From assembly GCF_036802865.1 (NCBI RefSeq), contig NZ_DAIRVK010000006.1, positions 124,001 to 188,000 on the forward strand: a stretch of 64,000 bases of DNA, given 5' to 3'. Below the pieces are notes generated by a model. The model did not search any database. It was given only the letters and a program-made list of their open reading frames with translations, and was not told where the DNA came from. Both the position numbers and the translations under genes were made by a program. Origin of the DNA: Sulfurospirillum sp036802865. Its GTDB lineage: Bacteria; Campylobacterota; Campylobacteria; Campylobacterales; Sulfurospirillaceae. Shown piece by piece: positions 15,890-24,475 of the stretch. The number at the start of each line of letters is the position of its first letter. The stretch's first letter is position 1.

Positions 15890-16276
15890 GTGAGTAAACG
15901 AGTGATTTTAGTGGACGATTCTAAAACAATTCTCGCAACAGCGCAAATGGCGTTGGAGGAGATGGTCAATAAAGGGATCATCCAGTTTGCTACTTATCTT
16001 AATCCCGCAGAGTTACGCGATGCCCTTTTAAGTGGAAGTGAAGATTATGATTTACTCATCAGCGATATTAATATGGCTCAAATGAGTGGTTTAGAACTTG
16101 CCGAAGAACTTAAAACCCATGAAAAATTTAAAAACAGACCTATTTTAATTCTCACAACAGAGAGTTCACCTGAGATGAAAGCACGCGGCAAAGCCATCGG
16201 TGTTACGGGATGGATGGTAAAACCTTTTAGCGATGACAAACTTGTCAAAGCAATTAACATGGTATTGGGGTTATAA
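15890..16276 (+). CDS. CheY-like single-domain response regulator
   Basis: 128 residues from the GTG at 15890, which has AAAGGAG at the right distance; an upstream TTG at 15875 is less likely. It is only a receiver domain: D9 and D10 acidic pocket, phospho-acceptor D59 (ISDINM), T in ILTTES and K in MVKPFS. As the first gene of the chemosensory operon it is the likely output or phosphate sink of the CheA at 19211. The canonical CheY of the flagellar motor is probably elsewhere in the genome. Two bases separate it from cheW. Confidence 0.88.
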   Translation: MSKRVILVDDSKTILATAQMALEEMVNKGIIQFATYLNPAELRDALLSGSEDYDLLISDINMAQMSGLELAEELKTHEKFKNRPILILTTESSPEMKARGKAIGVTGWMVKPFSDDKLVKAINMVLGL

Positions 16277-16278
16277 AA

Positions 16279-16785
16279 ATGGAACCAACCAAACGAACGG
16301 AGCGGACGAGTAATCGTTTCTTGACTTTCTATTTAGAAGATGAAGTGTATGGGGTGCATATCTCTGATGTAAAAGAGATCATCGCAATGATGAAAACCAC
16401 ACCTGTCCCCAAAACACCTAAGTTTATTCAAGGTGTAATGAATTTAAGAGGCAATATTATTCCCGTGGTAGATATGCGTCTTAAATTTGACATGCCTTCT
16501 ATTCCTCCACATATGTACACTGCTATTGTGATTATCAAATTAGAAGAGAAACTCATTGGTTTTATCGTTGATAAAGTGGAAGAAGTCATTAATGTAGATG
16601 ATGAACATTTGAGCCTTCCTCCTGAATTTGGCGGGCATATCGATACTAAATTTATTAAAAGTATGGCGCAGTATAAACAAAAAGTCGTGATGATATTAGA
16701 TCTTCTCGCTCTTTTTGGTGAAGAAGAGTTAAATATGGTACAAAATCTCAGTAAAACAGTTAGTGATAAAGCAAAGGAGAAGTGA
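16279..16785 (+). CDS. cheW: CheW chemotaxis coupling protein
   Basis: 168 residues covering a single CheW domain: RFLTFYLEDEVYGVHISDVK, then VMNLRGNIIPVVDMRLKF (the conserved NLRG segment) and IGFIVDKVEEVI. CheW bridges chemoreceptors to CheA in the signalling array under the inner membrane. The gene is placed between the CheY-like gene and the receptor gene and its stop overlaps the receptor ATG by one base. A ~20-residue tail after the domain is somewhat longer than usual. Confidence 0.95.
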   Translation: MEPTKRTERTSNRFLTFYLEDEVYGVHISDVKEIIAMMKTTPVPKTPKFIQGVMNLRGNIIPVVDMRLKFDMPSIPPHMYTAIVIIKLEEKLIGFIVDKVEEVINVDDEHLSLPPEFGGHIDTKFIKSMAQYKQKVVMILDLLALFGEEELNMVQNLSKTVSDKAKEK

Positions 16786-18770
16786 TGAAAAACGCAACAT
16801 TAGGGGTTAGGATCTCATTAGGATTTGGTTTTTTAATAGTCATTGTTTTAGTGATTGGACTTACAGGTATTATCAACATGCGCACAGCTTCTTCCGCCGC
16901 GGGTCGTTTATCACAGATTTATGTTCCTGAAGTCAGTATTGCCAATGATATTTTACAAAACGTCAGTGCAGGACGTTACAACATTCAAGCTTTTTCAGAC
17001 CTTGATGATGAAGTATCTTTGGTAAAAGCAAAGAAAAATTTTACAGAGTTGCAAGCTAATTTGCTCAAAGCAGAAGAGTTGGGTAAAAAATACAATCTTA
17101 AAAAACTTTTAGATCAAGAAAAACTTGCGGCTAAATCATTGGTTGAGTATATGGCTTCCGTTGAGCGTAGTGAAAAAACCCTTGCGAAAAAGAAAACCCT
17201 TGATGCTGCAACAGTGAGCAATGCAGGTATTTTTCTTAAAAGTACTGATGAATACCGTACATCGCAAGAAGAACAATTTGCTAAAGAAATGAATGAGAGA
17301 GTTGCTCCAGCCGTCTTAAAACAACGTTATGAAAAACTGGAAAAATTGGGAGATATTTTAGATATTGCCACGTATTCTAGAGTTTATGGACAACGTGCTC
17401 AAGTGTTGCGTGACCCCGCTTTGCTAGATGGCGCTATTCAAAAGTTTGATACTATTTACAAGCATATTAGCGCACTTAAAGCTCAAACTACAGATAGCGT
17501 CAATTTGGGCTATTTAGGTGCTATGGAAGCTTCTGTTAAAGTCTATGAGACTTCGCTCAAAGGTTTTGTAAGTGTCATGCAAGAGACCAGTGATGAACAA
17601 AAAGTTCGTGCTAAAATTGGAACAGAGTTGAATGCTGCTATTGATGCGATCATTGATGAAGGTTTTAGTACCATCACAGATATTGCCAATGAATCAAGCA
17701 GTACACTGGATAACGCTTCATGGATTATGATTATGGGTGTTATTGTAGGCTTGATTATCAGTGTACTTCTTGCGATCTTTTTAATTAGAAGTATTGTGAA
17801 AGTCGTGGTTGATTCTGTGAAATCACTCTCTGAGGGAACAGCACAAGTGGTGAGTGCAAGTGAGCAGATCAGCTCAGCTTCTGTTTCATTGGCAGAAGGT
17901 GCAAGTAGCCAAGCCAGCAGTGTTGAAGAAGTAAGTGCAACCATAGAGCAAGCAACAGCAAGTAACAATCAAAATGCGGATAACAGCCGTGAAGCCAACC
18001 TTTTAGCACAACACTCCAATGATGCGGCTCGTCAGGGCAATCAACAAGTTGCCGACCTTATGGTCGCGATGGAGAAGATTACCGATTCTTCTCAAAAAAT
18101 TGCAAAAATTATTAAAACTATTGATGAAATTGCATTTCAAACTAACCTTCTAGCCCTTAATGCAGCGGTAGAAGCGGCACGTGCAGGTGAGCATGGTCTT
18201 GGATTTGCCGTCGTTGCGGAAGAGGTTAAGAATCTTGCAGAGCGTAGTGCGGGAGCTGCTAAAGAGATTACCAGTATTATTGAAGCAAGCATTGACCAAG
18301 TGAAAACGGGAACGGAAGTCGCAAATCGCACCAAAGCGTCATTTGCTGAAATTTTGTCGGGTGTGAAAAAGACTTCAGATCTTATTGGCGAGATTGCTAT
18401 TTCTGCAAAAGAGCAAGCAGAGGGAATGAATCAAATCGCTACAGCGATGGGATCAGTCGATCAAATTACACAACAAAATGCTTCAGCTTCAGAAGAGACA
18501 GCTGCAGCTGCAGAAGAGCTCAATGCACAGGCTCTTTCAATGCTTGAGAGTGTTGCCGAGATCGCAGCGCTTGCAGGTTTTGATATGGGTAAAGAGAGTG
18601 CTAAAGCAGCATCCGCGAAGCGTGTTTCAAGCTCTAGTTTAAGTATGCCACCGAAACGTTTGAGCATGGCTCCGAAGAAAAATAAGCCTACATTTTCATC
18701 ATCAGCATCAAACAAACGCAGTAATGAAGAGGTATTCCCTTTAGACGAAGATGATTTAAAAGAGTTTTAA
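16785..18770 (+). CDS. Methyl-accepting chemotaxis protein (transmembrane receptor)
   Basis: 661 residues from the ATG that overlaps the cheW stop, with AAGGAG upstream. Membrane helices lie near residues 9-31 and 311-333. Between them is a ~280-residue helical periplasmic sensor, long enough for a double four-helix (HBM-like) domain. The cytoplasmic signalling hairpin contains IDEIAFQTNLLALNAAVEAA and RAGEHGLGFAVVAEEV, which contact CheA and CheW. The tail is Ser/Lys rich and ends EDDLKEF, without an NWETF-type CheR tether. It probably is the dedicated input of this chemosensory cluster; its ligand is unknown. Confidence 0.93.
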   Translation: MKNATLGVRISLGFGFLIVIVLVIGLTGIINMRTASSAAGRLSQIYVPEVSIANDILQNVSAGRYNIQAFSDLDDEVSLVKAKKNFTELQANLLKAEELGKKYNLKKLLDQEKLAAKSLVEYMASVERSEKTLAKKKTLDAATVSNAGIFLKSTDEYRTSQEEQFAKEMNERVAPAVLKQRYEKLEKLGDILDIATYSRVYGQRAQVLRDPALLDGAIQKFDTIYKHISALKAQTTDSVNLGYLGAMEASVKVYETSLKGFVSVMQETSDEQKVRAKIGTELNAAIDAIIDEGFSTITDIANESSSTLDNASWIMIMGVIVGLIISVLLAIFLIRSIVKVVVDSVKSLSEGTAQVVSASEQISSASVSLAEGASSQASSVEEVSATIEQATASNNQNADNSREANLLAQHSNDAARQGNQQVADLMVAMEKITDSSQKIAKIIKTIDEIAFQTNLLALNAAVEAARAGEHGLGFAVVAEEVKNLAERSAGAAKEITSIIEASIDQVKTGTEVANRTKASFAEILSGVKKTSDLIGEIAISAKEQAEGMNQIATAMGSVDQITQQNASASEETAAAAEELNAQALSMLESVAEIAALAGFDMGKESAKAASAKRVSSSSLSMPPKRLSMAPKKNKPTFSSSASNKRSNEEVFPLDEDDLKEF

Positions 18771-18771
18771 T

Positions 18772-18783
18772 TTTACATGTAAA
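18772..18783. repeat. TTTACATGTAAA palindrome
   Basis: Full copy of the frequent 12-bp palindrome, two bases after the receptor gene stop and ahead of the dispersed element copy B. Confidence 0.75.
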
Positions 18784-18829
18784 GCGTAGCGTGAAATATC
18801 TTTAATCTTCTTACACAACAAGAAGAGAA

Positions 18830-18930
18830 GCACCAAAAGTGCGTGGGCTTTCTGCTAAAGATTGCCTAGTGTTAACGTAGGTTTCGAAGCTTTGCTTTGA
18901 AAACGTGTTAAGAGTTCTTTCGGAACTCTT
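18830..18930 (+). repeat. Dispersed hairpin-rich element, copy B
   Basis: Shares with copy A (17-118) the blocks GCACCAAAAGTGC, AGTGTTAACGTAG, the AAGCTTTGCTT hairpin and a terminal hairpin AAGAGTTC-TTTCG-GAACTCTT (18910-18930). Base changes in the terminal stem relative to copy A are paired changes. As in copy A, it ends shortly before a ribosome-binding site (AAGGGTG) and an ATG (18949). Confidence 0.7.
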
Positions 18931-18948
18931 TCTAAATAAGGGTGTACG

Positions 18949-19218
18949 ATGTATATAGATGGCGATGTGCTAGAACTCGATATTGAGATGGATTTAGAAG
19001 AGGTGAAAACGCTTCAAGAATTTATTAAAGATCGTTTGGATTATATTGAGGAGATTGTTTTGCTACGCTCAAAAGATGGAACACCCTCAACTTCTGCACT
19101 TTTTTCGCTACTGTTTTGGGTTAAACGCAAAAAACCTGCCATCAAGATCGATTTTATAGAGTCGATGGAACTCAATTTAGAGTCTTATGGCATGATGAAT
19201 TGGATAGCACATGAGTAG
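18949..19218 (+). CDS. Small acidic protein before CheA, possibly STAS-like (hypothetical)
   Basis: 89 residues with alternating strands and helices: VLELDIEMDLEEVKTLQEFI, EEIVLLRSKDGTPSTSALFS and AIKIDFIES. The size and the D-G-T-P-S-T-S-A segment near the middle recall a STAS domain, where a serine would be phosphorylated, but the match is weak. It overlaps cheA by eight bases (ATGAGTAG), so it should be made together with the kinase and may be a partner of it. A dispersed element occupies the leader. Confidence 0.6.
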   Translation: MYIDGDVLELDIEMDLEEVKTLQEFIKDRLDYIEEIVLLRSKDGTPSTSALFSLLFWVKRKKPAIKIDFIESMELNLESYGMMNWIAHE

Positions 19219-21235
19219 AGAAAAACTAAGACAGATTTTTATCGAAGAGGCGAATGAGATCATCGAAAAGATGGATGTCGATATTTTAAACTACGAGGAA
19301 TCTCCTAGCAACAAAGCGCTTCTCAATGAGATTTTTAGAGGTGTACATACGCTTAAAGGCAGTGCTAATGCCTTTAATTTTTCACACCTTGGTGAGTTTG
19401 TTCATCATTTTGAAGACGTGCTCGATTATTTTAGAAACAGTGATGTGATTCCAAGCAGTACAGATGTTGATCTTTTCTTGGAGAGTGTCAATGTTATTAA
19501 AGAGACACTCTGTCTTGAAGTGGAAGAGCAATCTGAACTCCCTTTGGAGTACGCACCATGTTTGGCAAAAATTCAAAAGATTCTTTTGCATCTAAACGAT
19601 ACACAAGAACCTGAGAACAACTCAAACAATGATCTCAGTATAGAGTTTGGCAACGATACATTTTTTCAAGCACCTACAATATGTCCAACAGAAGCGTTGT
19701 TAAATAAGTTGCAGGCAAATGAAGTCCTTTATAAAATTATTTTGAAGTTAGATGAAGATATTTATCTGCGTGGATTTGACCACTTTTTATTTTTCAAAAA
19801 TCTTTCCCATGAAGGAAGAATCTTAACTTCATGTTGGAGCATTCCTGAGCATTTGGATGAAGAACTATTTGATGTAGAACGCAATGCCATCAAAGAGGTG
19901 AGCCTTTATGTTGCCAGCGAAAAAGATGTGGACAGTATTGCGGATGTTTTTGCTTTTTTAGATGAAGAAGAGTTTTCCATTGAAGAGCTCAAAGCAAAAC
20001 CTCGTGAAGTGCTCAGCGCTGTTGAAGTGCCTAAGAGTGAACAGCCCGAAGAGAAAGAAGAGCCTAAAAAAAGCACGATTGTTTCTAAAAACTTTCTCAA
20101 AATTGACGCACTAAAGCTTGATGAGCTTTTTGATTCTATTGGGGAGCTTGTCATTGCGCAGAATTATTTGGGAGAAAATACCAAAATAAAAGCGATTCAA
20201 GATGCGGAAGTCACCAAGACGATTGAGAATCTCTCTAAGATTACGCGATTGATTCAAAACCGTGTGATGTCTTTGCGGATGATTCCGATTCGTGACACCT
20301 TTGATAAAATGAAACGCGTGGTGAGGGACTCTTCAAAAAAGGTCAATAAACCGATTCATTTAATGTTGGATGGTGAAGAGACAGAGATCGATAAAACGAT
20401 GGTTGAAGCACTCTCTGATCCATTGGTTCACATCATTCGCAATGCCATTGATCATGGTATTGAAGCAAGCCCTGAAGAGCGCCTCAAAGCGGGTAAAAGT
20501 GAAGAAGGCATTGTGACGCTTAAAGCGTATCACCGTGGTGGTAATATTATCATTGAAGTAAGAGACGATGGACGTGGCATCAACAAAGCTAAGGTCTACC
20601 AAAAAGCCCTTGAAAAAGGGATTATTACAAAAGATGAAGAGCTGAGCGAAGCCCAAATTTATGGGCTTATTATGCAACCTGGTTTTTCTACCGCTGATGT
20701 CATCAGTGATATTTCAGGACGTGGTGTTGGTCTTGATGTTGTTAAAACAGCCATTGAAGCCGTTCGTGGTAAAATTGATATTAACTCAGAAGAGGGCAGG
20801 GGAACAACATTTTGCATAGTATTGCCTCTGACATTAGCGATTATCGACGGCATGATCGTTCGTTCCAACGAGAAGATTTTTATCATCCCGACCCTTTGCA
20901 TTACCGAGTCTTTTAGACCACAGCAGGAAAATGTCCACAGCGCAGGAGGCAAAGAAGAGTTTGTACAACTACGCTCGGATCTTTTACCGATTGTTCGCTT
21001 AAGTCGTGTACTTGAATTGGATGACAATGCTCCCTCTCCTTGGGAATCCACATTGGTTTGCATTGAAAACGTTAGAGGTAAATTTGCACTTTTGGTTGAT
21101 GAATTGGTTGGTAGACAGCAAGTGGTTATTAAGACACTGGGCGGATTTTTGGCCAAAACAGAAGGCGTGAGTGGTGGCGCGGTAATGGGCAATGGTGAAA
21201 TCGCCTTGATTCTCAATGTAGAAGAGTTGTACTGA
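19211..21235 (+). CDS. cheA: CheA chemotaxis histidine kinase
   Basis: 674 residues in the classical order. P1 Hpt domain about 1-110 with H46 in GVHTLKGSA; a P2-like ferredoxin-fold region about 165-275; a linker rich in Glu/Lys; P3 dimerisation about 295-365 (LKLDELFDSIGELVIAQNYL); P4 ATPase about 370-545 (HIIRNAIDHGIE, DDGRG, GRGVGLDVVK); and P5 CheW-like domain to the end. There is no fused receiver, unlike the CheA-Y hybrid of the main campylobacterial chemotaxis system, which marks this as a second pathway. It overlaps cheR by one base. Confidence 0.96.
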   Translation: MSREKLRQIFIEEANEIIEKMDVDILNYEESPSNKALLNEIFRGVHTLKGSANAFNFSHLGEFVHHFEDVLDYFRNSDVIPSSTDVDLFLESVNVIKETLCLEVEEQSELPLEYAPCLAKIQKILLHLNDTQEPENNSNNDLSIEFGNDTFFQAPTICPTEALLNKLQANEVLYKIILKLDEDIYLRGFDHFLFFKNLSHEGRILTSCWSIPEHLDEELFDVERNAIKEVSLYVASEKDVDSIADVFAFLDEEEFSIEELKAKPREVLSAVEVPKSEQPEEKEEPKKSTIVSKNFLKIDALKLDELFDSIGELVIAQNYLGENTKIKAIQDAEVTKTIENLSKITRLIQNRVMSLRMIPIRDTFDKMKRVVRDSSKKVNKPIHLMLDGEETEIDKTMVEALSDPLVHIIRNAIDHGIEASPEERLKAGKSEEGIVTLKAYHRGGNIIIEVRDDGRGINKAKVYQKALEKGIITKDEELSEAQIYGLIMQPGFSTADVISDISGRGVGLDVVKTAIEAVRGKIDINSEEGRGTTFCIVLPLTLAIIDGMIVRSNEKIFIIPTLCITESFRPQQENVHSAGGKEEFVQLRSDLLPIVRLSRVLELDDNAPSPWESTLVCIENVRGKFALLVDELVGRQQVVIKTLGGFLAKTEGVSGGAVMGNGEIALILNVEELY

Positions 21236-22062
21236 TGGAACGGCTTGTTTTAAAACGTAAAGAATTTACGCTTTTACAAGCTTTTATTTATCAGCATATT
21301 GGCATTTCTTTGGGAGATCACAAGATCTATCTGGTTCAAGCAAGGCTTGCAAAACGTGTTACTCAATTAGGACTTGAGAGTTTTGGAGAGTATTATGACT
21401 ACTTGGTCGCAGATAAAAGAGGGGTGGAACTTGAGTATCTCTCTTCTTTAATCTCAACCAATGTCACCTCTTTTTTTAGAGAACAAAAACAGTGGGAGTT
21501 TTTAAAATCCCATCTTTCTTCTATTTTGGCGCATACGAAAGGACGGCTTCGTATTTGGTCTGCGGCATGTTCTACAGGAGAAGAGCCTTACAGCCTTGCT
21601 ATGTTTTTAGCCGAGCATATACCCAATTTTACTCAATACGATATAAAGATTTTAGCAACAGATGTTTCACCCAAAGTGCTTAAAACTGCACTCTCAGGCA
21701 TTTACACACACAAAGCATGTATGTCTTTAGATGAGAAGTATTTACGCAAATATTTTTCACCTGTTAGGGTTGAAAATGAAGCGTGTTACCGCATTAACGA
21801 TATGCTGAAAAAACAGATTATTTTTAGGGAATTTAACCTTGTGACAGGAAATTATGGTTTGTTTGCTCAAAAAGAGTTTGACATCATTTTTTGCCGCAAC
21901 GTGATGATTTATTTTGATAAGCCAACGCAATCTACGTTAGTTGAGCGTTTCCATACGATGTTATCGAAAGAAGGATATTTGTTTATCGGAAGTTCTGAAG
22001 CCCTTACCGATATGAAAAGAGAGTTTAAACCCAGAAGTGCTTCAATTTATCAAAAGGTATAA
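21235..22062 (+). CDS. cheR: CheR receptor methyltransferase
   Basis: 275 residues. The N-terminal helical part (about 1-75) precedes a SAM-dependent methyltransferase fold: TNVTSFFRE, RIWSAACSTGEEPYSLAM (SAM-binding motif I) and DIIFCRNVMIYFDKPTQ (post-motif). CheR methylates glutamates of chemoreceptors and with CheB sets adaptation. The start overlaps the cheA stop (TGATGG), and CheD and CheB follow, giving a full adaptation set inside one operon. Confidence 0.96.
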   Translation: MERLVLKRKEFTLLQAFIYQHIGISLGDHKIYLVQARLAKRVTQLGLESFGEYYDYLVADKRGVELEYLSSLISTNVTSFFREQKQWEFLKSHLSSILAHTKGRLRIWSAACSTGEEPYSLAMFLAEHIPNFTQYDIKILATDVSPKVLKTALSGIYTHKACMSLDEKYLRKYFSPVRVENEACYRINDMLKKQIIFREFNLVTGNYGLFAQKEFDIIFCRNVMIYFDKPTQSTLVERFHTMLSKEGYLFIGSSEALTDMKREFKPRSASIYQKV

Positions 22063-22063
22063 C

Positions 22064-22978
22064 ATGAGCCAAAAAAGAAATTTTGATGATATCAGTGATG
22101 CAGTTTTACTCGAAGAGGTCAAGCGAAGATTTGACCAGAAAAACACCACACTGGACGAGATGGCATTTTTGACCAAAAAGCTTTATGTTCTTAATGAAAA
22201 AATGAAAGAGCATGACTCCATTAAAGGAGAGTTCCTTTCCTTGATTAAAAATGTTTTTAACAATCCACTCAGCTCGCTTTTGAACCTCTCTTCAATGATG
22301 CGTAAAAATGTAGATTCTCCCAAAACGCAGACAATGAAACAACTTTTGGATATGGAATTGCGTAAGCTTAATTTTCAGCTTAATAACATTTTTACGGCTG
22401 CTGAAATTGAAGCAGGCGAGATTGCAAACTATTGGAGTGAGATTGATTTGCGTCTTTTAATTGAAGAAATTAAAGAGTCATTTGATTATCTCATTGAGGA
22501 AAAAGCGCTTCATTTTGAAGTCAATGTGAGCTTGGATCGTTTAATTGTCAGTGATTCCAAAAAGCTACATACTATCTTTTCCAACTTGATTTCCAATGCA
22601 TGTGAGTACTCTTTTCCTAACACGAAAGTAAGTATCGTAGCATCAATAGATAATAATGAATCATTGTGCATCAGCGTGAGTAATGTGGGTGATGTGATTG
22701 AAAAAGAGTACAAAAAAGAGATTTTTAGCCGCTTTAAAAAAGTGGGAGTGCGCGAGAGTAAAGCCAGAACCTCTGTGGATGGTTTGGGTTTAGGACTCAG
22801 CATTGTAAGTTCTCTTGCTGAGTCTTTGGATGGATCGGTTGATTATATTTCATCGCAAAACGAGACAACGTTTACGGTTTGTATGAAACTTCAGGATCAG
22901 GGAAAGGCAGAAGCCCTGATGAGTGAAAGTGCCAATGAGTTTATGTTTGATGACACACAAGAGATGAAAGAGTTTTGA
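22064..22978 (+). CDS. Degenerate histidine kinase lacking the phospho-accepting histidine
   Basis: 304 residues from the ATG preceded by AAAAGG. A coiled N-terminal part leads into a HisKA-like helix, FLSLIKNVFNNPLSSLLNLS, where the usual SHExRTPL reads KNVFNNPL: the histidine position is N63. The ATPase domain is intact, with IFSNLISNACEYSFP (N box), SVSNVGD and GLGLGLSIV (G box). The protein therefore could bind ATP but not autophosphorylate in the normal way; it may regulate CheA or dephosphorylate a receiver. It has no sensor or membrane domain. Located between cheR and cheD with one-base overlaps, it belongs to the chemosensory operon. Confidence 0.85.
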   Translation: MSQKRNFDDISDAVLLEEVKRRFDQKNTTLDEMAFLTKKLYVLNEKMKEHDSIKGEFLSLIKNVFNNPLSSLLNLSSMMRKNVDSPKTQTMKQLLDMELRKLNFQLNNIFTAAEIEAGEIANYWSEIDLRLLIEEIKESFDYLIEEKALHFEVNVSLDRLIVSDSKKLHTIFSNLISNACEYSFPNTKVSIVASIDNNESLCISVSNVGDVIEKEYKKEIFSRFKKVGVRESKARTSVDGLGLGLSIVSSLAESLDGSVDYISSQNETTFTVCMKLQDQGKAEALMSESANEFMFDDTQEMKEF

Positions 22979-23445
22979 TGTTGCCCCGTAAATTTATCCA
23001 TGTGGGTGAAATTTTTGTTGGCATCAAACCAACTGAAATTGTCACTGTGCTTGGCTCATGCGTGGGAGTTTGTCTATACGACAAAGTTGAACTCATCGGT
23101 GGGATGAACCATTATCTGCTTCCTTTATGGAATGGCAATGGATTGGAAAGCCCAAAATACGGCAATGTTGCGATTCCAAAACTGATTGAGAACATGGAGA
23201 ATATTGGGTGTTTAAGGCGCAATATGGAAGCAAAAATTTTTGGAGGTGCAAATATTCATCGCGCTAATTCAGAAGGACAACTGATTGGACAAAAAAATAT
23301 TTTGATTGCTAAAGAGGTGTTAAGGGAGTGGGGTATACCCATTAAAGCAGAAGATACTGGAGGCAATAATGGCAGACGTATTATGATGATCAGTGATGTA
23401 AACCGTATCATTCTTAAATACGTCCAAAATGAGATCATGGAATGA
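22978..23445 (+). CDS. cheD: CheD receptor glutamine deamidase
   Basis: 155 residues from the ATG overlapping the previous stop (TGATG). Family motifs are VTVLGSCVGVCLYD with the catalytic cysteine, IGGMNHYLLP with the catalytic histidine, and IFGGANIH. CheD deamidates glutamines of chemoreceptors to create methylation sites, and in systems with CheC it also forms a CheC-CheD complex that tunes adaptation. A CheC-like gene lies 5 kb away in the facing operon (28488-29087), which suits that role. Overlaps cheB by four bases. Confidence 0.95.
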   Translation: MLPRKFIHVGEIFVGIKPTEIVTVLGSCVGVCLYDKVELIGGMNHYLLPLWNGNGLESPKYGNVAIPKLIENMENIGCLRRNMEAKIFGGANIHRANSEGQLIGQKNILIAKEVLREWGIPIKAEDTGGNNGRRIMMISDVNRIILKYVQNEIME

Positions 23446-24464
23446 TTCGTGTTCTGATTGTGGACGATAGCGCCACAGCAAGGCACATCCTTCGTGAAAT
23501 TTTAGAGAGCGACCCGCGGATGCAGGTTGTTGGCTTAGCGGCAGATGCATACATCGCACGGGATATGATAGTGGAGTTAAAGCCTGATGTCATCTGCTTG
23601 GATGTTGAGATGCCACGTATGGATGGTGTTACCTTCTTACAAAAGCTGATGATGCACTATCCGACACCTGTGGTCATGGTCTCTTCTTTGACACGGAACA
23701 GTGCAAAGACAACGCTGGATGCTCTTGAATCAGGCGCTGTAGACTATGTGTCAAAACCACATTCGCATATATACGATGGTAAAGATGAGATCAAAGAGGA
23801 GTTGATTCAAAAGGTGGCAAATGCTTCTTTGGCAAAGGTTCAAAAGAAGATTCCACAGCAAAAGAATAGAACCAATTTTTCAAGCCTTGCAGAGACAACC
23901 CATAAAGTGATTGCTATTGGTGCGAGTACAGGAGGCACTGAAGCACTGAAGGTTGTGCTTGGAGGACTTCCTAAAAATGCTCCAGCGGTGCTTGTCGTCC
24001 AACATATGCCGCAAAGTTTTCTTGAACCGTTTGCGTTGAGACTCAATCAGTTATGCTCTATGGATGTTAAAATGGCGCGTAATGGTGAGTTTTTGCAAAA
24101 GGGAACCGTGTATATCGCACAAGGTAGCAAACATATGGTGCTGAGGCGCTCGGGAGCTAGCTATTTTATAGAAATTGGATTAGGGCAGAAAGTGAGTGGA
24201 CACTGCCCCAGTGTGGATGTACTGTTTAACTCTGTGGCAAAAGTTGCAGGAAGTAATGCGGTTGGAGCAATTTTAACAGGGATGGGAAGTGATGGCGCCA
24301 AAGGCTTAATGCATATGCATGAAGCAGGTGCTAAGACCATCGCTCAGTCTGAAGAGAGTTGCGTGGTATTTGGTATGCCTAAAGAGGCAATCCGATTAGG
24401 TGGTGTTGACACTACATTACCACTGGGTGAGATCGCACAGACAATTGTAAAGATGTTATCTTAA
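23442..24464 (+). CDS. cheB: CheB receptor methylesterase
   Basis: 340 residues. Receiver domain about 1-120 with D8, D9 and phospho-acceptor D54 (CLDVEMP); linker; C-terminal methylesterase about 150-340 with AIGASTGGTEAL (catalytic serine), VVQHMP (catalytic histidine) and GMGSDGAKG (catalytic aspartate). It removes methyl groups from receptor glutamates when phosphorylated by CheA. The complete two-domain form contrasts with the receiver-less CheB seen in Campylobacter jejuni, again pointing to a separate pathway. Confidence 0.96.
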   Translation: MIRVLIVDDSATARHILREILESDPRMQVVGLAADAYIARDMIVELKPDVICLDVEMPRMDGVTFLQKLMMHYPTPVVMVSSLTRNSAKTTLDALESGAVDYVSKPHSHIYDGKDEIKEELIQKVANASLAKVQKKIPQQKNRTNFSSLAETTHKVIAIGASTGGTEALKVVLGGLPKNAPAVLVVQHMPQSFLEPFALRLNQLCSMDVKMARNGEFLQKGTVYIAQGSKHMVLRRSGASYFIEIGLGQKVSGHCPSVDVLFNSVAKVAGSNAVGAILTGMGSDGAKGLMHMHEAGAKTIAQSEESCVVFGMPKEAIRLGGVDTTLPLGEIAQTIVKMLS

Positions 24465-24475
24465 GGAGTGGCGTA

